Shown here one piece after another: positions 7,053 to 12,935 of a DNA stretch of 12,935 nt. The first letter of the stretch is position 1. Each line of letters opens with the position of its first letter. A program made the position numbers and the translations under genes. Where the stretch lies: positions 1 to 12,935 of the forward strand of contig CAYZMH010000089.1 in assembly GCA_964479445.1 (NCBI GenBank), in the 5' to 3' direction. Under the pieces are notes generated by a model that was not told where the DNA came from, made no database searches, and saw nothing but the letters and a program-made list of their open reading frames with translations. The DNA is from CAYZMH01 sp964479445. Its GTDB lineage: Bacteria > Bacteroidota > Bacteroidia > Bacteroidales > GCA-2748055.

Positions 7053-8543
7053 CTAGAAATTGCTGCCTATGTTGCGGTAGAGATAGACCCAACCCGTAAA
7101 CAGGTTGCTGGAGGTTCCCCCCTCATCGTCGCCGTTGCCGGTTCCGCCGCCTCCCTGCTGGTCCTGTTCATTCCTGATCTTTCGCTGCTCCAGGATGTTG
7201 GGATCTCTGTACTCCTCCCCGTCGTATCCCAGGGCCTCCACCACGAAATAGTACTGTCCCTCGGGTGCCTCGCGGTCGCTATTGCGCACCGTTCCGCGCC
7301 AGCCTTCCCACTCGTAGATATCGTCAATCTTTCTCTTGTAGACCACCTTACCGAACCGGTCGACGATGGTCACCCGGCACTGCTTCAGCGACTGGTGCTT
7401 AAAGATAAATACGTCGTTTACCTCATCCCCGTTGGGGGAGAATACATTCGGGATGGAGAGCTGTGAGGCGACCACCTCGATCCCCTCGTCATATTTAAAC
7501 GTGTCGATGCACCCCTCCTCGGAAGTGGAGACCAGGTAGGGGTAGTAGGTCTCATCGGCCCGCATGTAGGTATATTCCGGTTCGTATTCGGGGTCATAAC
7601 TGGTTTCATACTCCTTGGTCGACTCATCCAGGCTGTCGACAAAGACCCAGTCGAACTGGTACCCGTTCTTCGAGTCGTTAAGGTACTTCACACGCAGGGG
7701 AGCATCCAGGCTTCCGGTCTCGGTACTGAAAGCCCCGGTGAGTCCGGGATCCCATACATCATTGATCTTGTCCCAGTACTCCATGGTGAATTCGGCACGG
7801 GTGTGGATGGTTTCGTAAAAGACCGAGTCCCGCTCGGTCATCCCCAGGCTGTCGGTAGCGGTGAGGATATACCAGGTGTCCTCCACCGGCGGGGCAAAGG
7901 TGGTATTGGGATCCAGTACCGTGGTGGCGTTGGGTATGAACAGCTCCGGGTTATCGCTGGTCCATTCAAAGGCATACCCGTTCTCCAGGAGGATCTGTTC
8001 GTGCGACACCGGGTCATAATAATAAAAGGTATCCACTTCCACCATCCCGGTGAGCACCAGGAAGGCACAGGTATACTTGTAGGGCTTTACCCGGTCATCG
8101 CCGGTCTTTTCGTTGGCCACCATAAAGTTGTCCAGCATCACCCATGCCCGGAAGAGGGTATCCACATCCACCCCGTTGAAGATCCGTACCCGGTAACCCC
8201 CGTCGGTGAGTCCGGCCGCCGTCGAACTCCCCGCGCTGTTATCGGTCTGGAACGTGACATAGCTGTCGGTATCCGAATCATACTCCGACCATTCAAAGGT
8301 AAAGGTGCCGGCAGCAGGGGCATCCGCCGAGAGGGTCCCCTCTTTCAGGGCGCCTTCCGACTGGTAAAAGACAAACAACGGGTCGGTGGTATCCGCGGTG
8401 GGGTAGTAGACCGAGTCGATGTAGTCGGCCTCACCGGAATAGACCTGGGCATCCAGGCTGACGACGAAGAGTGCCAGCAGCATGGAAAGCACCACGGGGA
8501 TGCGGTATGTGGATCGGGTGTTCACGAACCGTTGTGTTATCAT
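7053..8543 (-). CDS. Secreted protein with gliding-motility/T9SS C-terminal domain (CHU_C-like)
   Basis: A 496-residue exported protein. The start chosen is ATG 8543: it gives a basic N-region and a hydrophobic core (about 14-30) ending SLDA, a typical signal peptide with likely cleavage after residue 32. The open frame extends to an ATG at 8606, but this would bury the signal peptide. The middle (about 35-360) is acidic, rich in Asp, Glu, Tyr and Thr, and contains recurring FEW/FDW and TWYILTATDS-like strands suggesting Ig/PKD-like beta domains. The last 134 residues (363-496) form the domain recognised as TIGR04131/CHU_C: PNVFSPNGDEVNDVF, IVDRFGKVVYKR, PEGQYYFVVEALGYDGEEY. From family knowledge this domain directs export through the type IX secretion system and surface attachment. 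An unusual Gly-rich insert (about 464-479) precedes the final strand GWVYLYR. The ligand or role of the passenger is unknown. Confidence 0.88.
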   Translation of the reverse strand: MITQRFVNTRSTYRIPVVLSMLLALFVVSLDAQVYSGEADYIDSVYYPTADTTDPLFVFYQSEGALKEGTLSADAPAAGTFTFEWSEYDSDTDSYVTFQTDNSAGSSTAAGLTDGGYRVRIFNGVDVDTLFRAWVMLDNFMVANEKTGDDRVKPYKYTCAFLVLTGMVEVDTFYYYDPVSHEQILLENGYAFEWTSDNPELFIPNATTVLDPNTTFAPPVEDTWYILTATDSLGMTERDSVFYETIHTRAEFTMEYWDKINDVWDPGLTGAFSTETGSLDAPLRVKYLNDSKNGYQFDWVFVDSLDESTKEYETSYDPEYEPEYTYMRADETYYPYLVSTSEEGCIDTFKYDEGIEVVASQLSIPNVFSPNGDEVNDVFIFKHQSLKQCRVTIVDRFGKVVYKRKIDDIYEWEGWRGTVRNSDREAPEGQYYFVVEALGYDGEEYRDPNILEQRKIRNEQDQQGGGGTGNGDDEGGTSSNLFTGWVYLYRNIGSNF

Positions 8544-8586
8544 GGTTAACGAAAAAAAACGCCGTTTATGATCTGGTTGGCTGGCA

Positions 8587-8618
8587 CAAAAATGCAATTT
8601 TTCCACGAAATGAGCAAT
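8587..8618 (-). promoter_or_regulatory. Candidate promoter for the T9SS-domain gene
   Basis: Reading the minus strand, ATTG (8615-8618) is followed after 20 bases by CATTTTTG (8587-8594), which differs from the Bacteroidota -7 consensus TAnnTTTG at one base. Transcription would start near 8580 and give a leader of about 37 bases before ATG 8543. Both boxes carry one mismatch, so this is a moderate candidate. Confidence 0.38.
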
Positions 8619-8639
8619 TTGAAGCGGCCGGGACGCTGA

Positions 8640-8811
8640 TATTTTCCTCGCCGGCCCATAAACGGGGTAAAGGGAGCCGGATTGTCGTTCCGGATGCTTG
8701 CCGGGCCTGGTACCGGCAGGGTAGGACAGAGCATCCTGACTCAGGGAGGAGACTGCAGGCTCCTTCGTTTTGCCATAACCCCGGCCAGGCTCCCCCGGGG
8801 TTATGGTTTTT
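8640..8811 (+). ncRNA. Candidate structured RNA (small RNA or uvrD/pcrA leader) ending at a terminator
   Basis: On the plus strand, nested inverted repeats can fold as one long hairpin. An outer stem joins 8671-8678 (AGGGAGCC) with 8758-8765 (GGCTCCTT, one G-U pair). A middle stem joins 8692-8698 (GGATGCT) with 8730-8736 (AGCATCC). An apical stem joins 8699-8704 (TGCCGG) with 8713-8718 (CCGGCA). Between the outer and middle stems is an asymmetric internal loop of 13 and 21 bases. An intrinsic terminator hairpin follows within 8 bases. No convincing reading frame explains the stretch. A weak promoter-like pair, TTTG (8618-8621) and TATTTTCC (8640-8647), would start a transcript of about 160 bases. 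No signature of tmRNA, RNase P RNA or SRP RNA was seen. The fold was worked out by hand; a 6S-like RNA or an attenuated leader of the helicase gene are alternatives. Confidence 0.35.
8773..8811 (+). terminator. Strong Rho-independent terminator
   Basis: A perfect 12-base stem, CCATAACCCCGG (8773-8784) with CCGGGGTTATGG (8795-8806), encloses a 10-base loop and is followed by TTTTT (8807-8811) on the plus strand. On the minus strand the hairpin is followed by CAAAACG, with no U-run, so the polarity is plus. It sits 95 bases upstream of the helicase start codon, between two divergent genes, so no annotated gene ends here. This implies an unannotated transcript or an attenuator. Confidence 0.72.
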
Positions 8812-8906
8812 GCCGGGCACTGCGGAGGGGTTAATAAAAAAGCGGCTTTTTACCATGCCGGTTCAGGGGCAAATATTAACTTAGTTCGCTCAAAAAAACG
8901 GCATTT

Positions 8907-11198
8907 GTGGAAGCATTGTTACGTGATCTGAACGAGCCGCAACAGGAAGCGGTGAAGAATTACCGGGGGCCTTCGCTGGTGATCGCCGGGGCCGGTTCCG
9001 GGAAAACCCGGGTACTGACCTACCGCATCGCATACCTGCTGGAACAGGGGGTGCCGCCGCACCGCATTTTGGCACTGACTTTTACCAATAAGGCAGCCCG
9101 CGAGATGAAGGAGCGGATCGCGACGCTGGTGGCACCCGGTCCGGCCTCCAAACTCTGGATGGGCACCTTTCACTCCCTTTTTGCCCGGTTCCTGCGCAGG
9201 GAGGCCGACACCCTGGGATTTCCCTCCAACTATACCATTTACGACACCATCGACTCCCGGAACCTGGTCAAGATGCTCATCAAGGAGATGAAGCTGGATG
9301 AGAAGATCTACAAACCGGCCGAGGTGTTCGGGCGCATCTCCTATGCGAAGAACAACCTGATCACCCCGGATGTCTATAATAACAGCGGGGAGATCAAGGC
9401 GCGCGACATGGCCACGCGCAAACCCGAGCTGGGGGAGATTTATCATCGCTATGTGCGGCGTTGCAAGAAGAACGGGGCCATGGACTTCGATGACCTGCTG
9501 CTTCAGACCAACCTGCTGTTCAGGGACCACCCGGCGATACTGGATAAGTACCGGCATGCGTTTGATTTTATCCTGGTGGATGAGTACCAGGATACGAACT
9601 ATTCGCAGTACATGATCCTCAAGCAACTGGCGGCGCTCCATAAAAACATCTGCGTGGTGGGTGATGATGCCCAGAGTATATACTCTTTCCGGGGGGCACG
9701 CATCGAGAACATCCTCAATTTCAGGAAAGATTATCCCGAGTACAGGATTTTCAAACTGGAGCAGAACTACCGCTCCACCCAGATGATCGTGGATGCTGCC
9801 AACAGTCTGATCGCCAAAAACAAGGACCAAATCCCCAAGAAGATCTTCTCCACCAGGGATCCCGGTGACAAGGTGGTGGTGATCAAGGCCCGCGATGACC
9901 GGGAGGAGGGGTTTATTGTTGCGAACAAGGTGGCGGACATGCGGTTTGCCCACCAGCTTCCCTACAGCAGCTTTGCCATCCTCTACCGCACCAATGCCCA
10001 GTCGCGCATCTTCGAGGAGAGCATGCGAAAAATGAACATTCCCTACAGGGTGTATGGTTCCGTTTCCTTCTACCAGCGCAAAGAGATCAAAGACCTGTTG
10101 GCCTACTTCCGGGTGGTGGTCAATCCCTCCGATGATGAGTCCATGCGCCGGATCATCAACTACCCGCTGCGGGGCATCGGTAAAGTGACCGTGGATAAGG
10201 TCTCCGCTTACGCGGAAAAGCTGGACACCTCCCTCTGGAATGTGCTTACCCACCTGGACCAGAGCAGCCTGGGATTTAACCAGGGGACCCTGAACAAACT
10301 GAAAGGATTTGCCGGCATGATCAAGGGATTTCGAGAGCAGCTTCACCAGATGGAAGCCTTCGACCTGGCCTACACGATCGTCACCACCGCGGGGATTATG
10401 AAAGATCTGAAATCGGAGAAGACCCCCGAGGCGATCAGCCGCTATGAGAACGTGGAAGAGCTGCTGAACGGGATCAAGGATTACACCGACAACCGGGAGT
10501 CGGACGAGGAACTCACCCTGGCCACCTACTTGCAGGATGTGACCCTGCTGACCGATGCCGACACCGATACCGAAGAGGACAGGAACAAGGTGAGCCTTAT
10601 GACGGTGCATGCGGCCAAGGGACTGGAGTTTGACCACGTCTTTATAGCGGGGATGGAGGAAGAGCTGTTTCCATCTGGGATGAACATTGACGACCCGAAA
10701 GGCCTGGAAGAGGAGCGGAGGCTGTTTTACGTGGCGCTCACCCGCGCCGGCAAGTCGGCCACCATCACTTTTGCCGACAGCCGGTACAAGTGGGGGCTGG
10801 AAACCCGTACCAGTCCGAGCCGCTTTATCAAGGAACTGAAAAAGGAGTTCGTGGAGTTGCCCCACGACTTCTACCCGGTAGTTCCGCCTCCCGGCGGAGA
10901 AGAGACCTCGAGTCCGTTCACACGCAATTTCAACCAATCCTATCCCAACCTGCAGAAGAAAAAGCGCGAACAGGTGGGTAATCGGCAGCTAATGAAAATG
11001 AAGAGCGCCGAGTCGAAATTCACCCCCTCCGGTACCGGTGAGATCAAAACCGGTACCCGGGTGGAGCATCCCCGTTTCGGGGTGGGTACGGTAAGCTCCA
11101 TGGAGGGAGAACCGCCCAACGTCAAAGCCACGGTGGAGTTTCCCATCGGGAAGAAAAACCTGCTTCTGAAATTTGCCAAGTTAAAGGTGCTGGGCTGA
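8907..11198 (+). CDS. ATP-dependent 3'-5' DNA helicase, PcrA/UvrD family
   Basis: A 763-residue superfamily 1A helicase that unwinds DNA in nucleotide excision and mismatch repair and in clearing proteins or RNA polymerase from DNA. All motifs are intact: Q motif LNEPQQ (8-13), Walker A AGAGSGKT (27-34), Ia LTFTNKAAREM (57-67), TFHS (87-90), II DEYQDT (225-230), III GDDAQSIYSFRGA (252-264), IV QNYRST (286-291), V MTVHAAKGLEF (565-575) and VI YVALTRA (608-614). The last 48 residues (716-763: GTRVEHPRFGVGTV and the following strands) are the Tudor-like tail of PcrA/UvrD that contacts RNA polymerase. The start is GTG 8907; an in-frame stop (TAA 8877) precedes it and no ATG lies between. PcrA/UvrD is favoured over Rep because of the tail. 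It is separated by 243 bases from the next gene and is probably monocistronic. Confidence 0.95.
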   Translation: MEALLRDLNEPQQEAVKNYRGPSLVIAGAGSGKTRVLTYRIAYLLEQGVPPHRILALTFTNKAAREMKERIATLVAPGPASKLWMGTFHSLFARFLRREADTLGFPSNYTIYDTIDSRNLVKMLIKEMKLDEKIYKPAEVFGRISYAKNNLITPDVYNNSGEIKARDMATRKPELGEIYHRYVRRCKKNGAMDFDDLLLQTNLLFRDHPAILDKYRHAFDFILVDEYQDTNYSQYMILKQLAALHKNICVVGDDAQSIYSFRGARIENILNFRKDYPEYRIFKLEQNYRSTQMIVDAANSLIAKNKDQIPKKIFSTRDPGDKVVVIKARDDREEGFIVANKVADMRFAHQLPYSSFAILYRTNAQSRIFEESMRKMNIPYRVYGSVSFYQRKEIKDLLAYFRVVVNPSDDESMRRIINYPLRGIGKVTVDKVSAYAEKLDTSLWNVLTHLDQSSLGFNQGTLNKLKGFAGMIKGFREQLHQMEAFDLAYTIVTTAGIMKDLKSEKTPEAISRYENVEELLNGIKDYTDNRESDEELTLATYLQDVTLLTDADTDTEEDRNKVSLMTVHAAKGLEFDHVFIAGMEEELFPSGMNIDDPKGLEEERRLFYVALTRAGKSATITFADSRYKWGLETRTSPSRFIKELKKEFVELPHDFYPVVPPPGGEETSSPFTRNFNQSYPNLQKKKREQVGNRQLMKMKSAESKFTPSGTGEIKTGTRVEHPRFGVGTVSSMEGEPPNVKATVEFPIGKKNLLLKFAKLKVLG

Positions 11199-11268
11199 CA
11201 CCGATGGTTCGTTCCGAAAGCTTCCAGATATGAACGTAATGCAGGAATAGCATGAAAAGGCAACAGCC

Positions 11269-11366
11269 CCTGGTTTGGCGAACGGGCGCACTGTAAAGCT
11301 CCTGGTGTTGCGGCCGGGACTCACTGTAAAATTCCTGGTTTTGCGAGCGGACACACGGCAGGGAGT
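11269..11366. repeat. Three 33-base tandem repeats
   Basis: Three units begin with CCTGGT at 11269, 11301 and 11334 (spacings 32 and 33). The shared pattern is CCTGGT-TTGCG-CGGG-CACTGTAAA-T. Units 1 and 2 are very similar along their length; unit 3 matches in its first half (CCTGGTTTTGCGAGCGG) and then diverges. The array fills the middle of the spacer between the helicase gene and the DUF4290 gene, upstream of the promoter of the latter. No terminator-like hairpin with a U-run was found. The units bear no resemblance to the array at 5803-6228. Confidence 0.75.
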
Positions 11367-11392
11367 CAACCAATAAGGACCAGGCCCCTGAT

Positions 11393-11423
11393 TTTGAATA
11401 CCCGCCAAAAAGCGCTATTTTTG
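11393..11423 (+). promoter_or_regulatory. Bacteroidota promoter for DUF4290-murA
   Basis: TTTG (11393-11396, preceded by another T) is followed after exactly 19 bases by TATTTTTG (11416-11423), a perfect match to the TAnnTTTG -7 box at the expected spacing from the -33 box. Transcription should start near 11430, giving a leader of only about 12 bases before ATG 11442. This is the best promoter match in the window. Confidence 0.65.
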
Positions 11424-11441
11424 CCTAAATAAATCATTTCA

Positions 11442-12038
11442 ATGGAATACGACTATAACTCCAACCGGAAAAAGCTGGTATTGCCGGAGTACGGGAGGAA
11501 CATCCAGATCATGGTGGATCACGTACTCACCATCGAGGATCGCGAGGAGCGGAATAAAGCGGCCCGAACCGTCATTGCCGTGATGGGGAACCTGAATCCC
11601 CACCTGCGGGATATCAACGACTTCAAGCATAAACTGTGGGACCACCTGGCGCTGATCTCCGATTTCAATTTGGATATCGACTCCCCTTACGAACTTCCTG
11701 CCAAAGAGGTGCTTAATGAAAAGCCCCGCACGGTGCCCTACAATCAGCATGGCATCACCTACAAGCATTACGGCCATGCCATCCAGGTGATGATCAAGAA
11801 GGCCATCGAGATGGAGGACGAGGAGGAGAAGGCCGATCTGACCAAAATGATCGCCAACCACATGAAGAAATCGTACCTCACCTGGAACCGGGAAGCGGTC
11901 AGTGACGACGAGATCTTCCACGACCTGCGGGTCCTCTCGAACGGAAAGCTCAACGTGGATGAGGATATGCAGCTATCCGAAACCAGGGATATCCTGGCCA
12001 AGAACCGGCGCAGGAAGGGAGGCGGAAAAAAGAAATAG
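11442..12038 (+). CDS. DUF4290 family protein
   Basis: A 198-residue, probably cytoplasmic protein with no signal peptide or membrane helix. It begins with MEYDYNSNRKKLVLPEYGRN, and the sequence pattern (LPEYGRNIQ near 15-23, YGHAI near 111-115) is that of DUF4290, a Bacteroidota-specific family of unknown function. It is predicted to be mostly helical and strongly charged, with an acidic EMEDEEEKAD stretch near 123-132 and a very basic tail (NRRRKGGGKKK). The basic tail could contact nucleic acid or membrane phosphates, but that is inference only. The start codon lies 18 bases after a consensus promoter. murA begins 12 bases after its stop, so the two are co-transcribed; from memory this pairing recurs in Bacteroidota, hinting at a link to cell-wall precursor synthesis or its regulation. 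Confidence 0.85.
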   Translation: MEYDYNSNRKKLVLPEYGRNIQIMVDHVLTIEDREERNKAARTVIAVMGNLNPHLRDINDFKHKLWDHLALISDFNLDIDSPYELPAKEVLNEKPRTVPYNQHGITYKHYGHAIQVMIKKAIEMEDEEEKADLTKMIANHMKKSYLTWNREAVSDDEIFHDLRVLSNGKLNVDEDMQLSETRDILAKNRRRKGGGKKK

Positions 12039-12050
12039 CTCCTGTCACCT

Positions 12051-12935
12051 ATGGGTAAATTTATTATCGAAGGCGGACATGCACTCAGGGGGGAGATCAC
12101 CCCGCAGGGTGCCAAGAACGAAGCGCTTCAAATCCTTTGTGCCACCCTGCTGACCCCGGAAGAGGTGGTGATCCATAACATTCCCGGGATTCTCGATGTG
12201 ATCAAACTGATCGGGTTGCTCCGCGACCTGGGGGTGGAGGTTCAGCAACTGGACGAAACCACCTACTCATTTCGTGCTGCCCACGTGGACATCGACTACC
12301 TGCGCAGTGAAACCTTTATCCAACAGTCTGCTGCCCTGCGGGGCTCGGTCATGATCGTCGGACCCCTGCTCACCCGCTACGGAAGGGCATTCTTCCCCAA
12401 ACCCGGGGGCGACAAGATCGGCCGCCGCCGGCTCGATACCCACTTCATGGGTTTCCAGGAGCTGGGGGCGGAATTTCATTACGATCCCAGGGATAATTTC
12501 TACACCGTGGAAGGTTCGGGTCTTACCGGTAAGTACATGTTGCTGGATGAGGCGTCGGTAACCGGAACGGCCAATATCGTGATGGCCGCGGTGATGGCGC
12601 GTGGAACGACCACTATCTATAACGCGGCATGTGAACCCTACGTGCAGCAGCTCTGCAAAATGCTGGTGCGCATGGGGGCCAGGATCCACGGGATAGGGTC
12701 CAACCTGCTGACCATCGAAGGGGTGGAGCAGCTGGGAGGAACCACCCACCATATCCTGCCCGATATGATCGAGATCGGGAGCTTCATCGGGATGGCAGCC
12801 ATGACGCAATCGGACCTTACCATTAAAAATGTGGCATGGGACCAGATGGGTGTTATACCCGGCTCTTTTAGCAGACTGGGGATCCGGTTGGAACGACAGG
12901 GGAATGATCTGCGCATCCCGCCCATGGATCATTAC
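12051..12935 (+). CDS. murA: UDP-N-acetylglucosamine 1-carboxyvinyltransferase MurA, partial, Asp in active-site loop
   Basis: First committed step of peptidoglycan synthesis: transfer of enolpyruvate from phosphoenolpyruvate to UDP-GlcNAc in the cytoplasm. The gene starts at ATG 12051 and is cut by the window end after 295 codons, about two thirds of the usual 420-435 residues. Visible substrate residues fit MurA: K22/N23 in GAKNEAL, R97 (equivalent to R91 of E. coli) and R126 (R120). The loop PKPGGDKIGRRRLDTHF carries D121 (codon 12411-12413) where E. coli MurA has C115, the general acid alkylated by fosfomycin. The Asp form is known to stay active and to be fosfomycin-insensitive in other bacteria. 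The catalytic base in the second half lies outside the window. No Shine-Dalgarno sequence is present in the 12-base spacer after the DUF4290 gene. Confidence 0.96.
   Translation, partial: MGKFIIEGGHALRGEITPQGAKNEALQILCATLLTPEEVVIHNIPGILDVIKLIGLLRDLGVEVQQLDETTYSFRAAHVDIDYLRSETFIQQSAALRGSVMIVGPLLTRYGRAFFPKPGGDKIGRRRLDTHFMGFQELGAEFHYDPRDNFYTVEGSGLTGKYMLLDEASVTGTANIVMAAVMARGTTTIYNAACEPYVQQLCKMLVRMGARIHGIGSNLLTIEGVEQLGGTTHHILPDMIEIGSFIGMAAMTQSDLTIKNVAWDQMGVIPGSFSRLGIRLERQGNDLRIPPMDHY

Noticed and set aside
8544..8606. Use of the upstream ATG at 8606 for the T9SS-domain protein.
   Set aside because: It would place 21 extra polar residues before an otherwise normal signal peptide and would overlap the candidate promoter.
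8664..8765. Cobalamin or other known riboswitch (a CTGACTCAGGGAGGAGACTGC stretch recalls part of the cobalamin element).
   Set aside because: The other conserved boxes are missing and the neighbouring genes have no link to cobalamin or to another common riboswitch ligand.
8919..10937. A 672-codon open frame on the minus strand, opposite the helicase gene.
   Set aside because: It lies wholly inside a gene with every helicase motif intact, its translation is rich in His, Val, Gly and Gln with no recognisable domain, and long antisense frames are expected opposite GC-rich third positions.

Overview
The window comes from a member of the Bacteroidota, probably a Bacteroidales/Marinilabiliales-type organism of moderately high GC. 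Four things support this: a secreted protein with a type IX secretion/gliding-motility C-terminal domain (CHU_C/TIGR04131 type), a DUF4290 gene directly before murA, promoters of the Bacteroidota form (TTTG, about 20 bases, TAnnTTTG), and mostly absent Shine-Dalgarno sequences. The exact order or family cannot be fixed from this sequence. Both ends cut through genes, and a 100-base run of N at 5876-5975 marks a scaffold gap inside a repeat array.

Left part (1-5676, all minus strand, read right to left): grpE, dnaJ, an ABC exporter ATPase, its ABC-2 permease and a short Ppx/GppA-family phosphatase are separated by only 3-8 bases and look like one operon. After 67 bases comes the receiver domain of an NtrC-type, sigma-54-dependent response regulator, cut by the window start. 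The group combines protein-folding co-chaperones, a NatAB-like exporter and polyphosphate/(p)ppGpp-type metabolism, which suggests a stress or envelope-homeostasis theme. A candidate promoter lies just upstream of grpE.

Middle (5677-6334): a gene-free stretch. It holds a GC-rich tandem array (about 46-base units alternating in two versions, giving a 93-base period) interrupted by the gap, then an AT-rich block of four 12-base ATAYGTAT repeats. Next are two minus-strand genes: a TVP38/TMEM64 (VTT) membrane protein and a 496-residue secreted protein with a T9SS-type C-terminal domain.

Right part (8544-12935, plus strand): the divergent 363-base intergenic region contains a candidate promoter for the secreted protein and, on the plus strand, a block of nested inverted repeats ending in a strong intrinsic terminator. 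This looks like an unannotated small structured RNA or a leader. Then come a full PcrA/UvrD-type helicase starting at GTG, a short region with three 33-base tandem repeats and an exact-match Bacteroidota promoter, and a DUF4290-murA pair. The murA is cut by the window end and carries Asp in place of the usual fosfomycin-target Cys.

The protein-coding content is mostly core genome. The unexplained material is intergenic: three unrelated tandem-repeat families and the structured element before the helicase gene.
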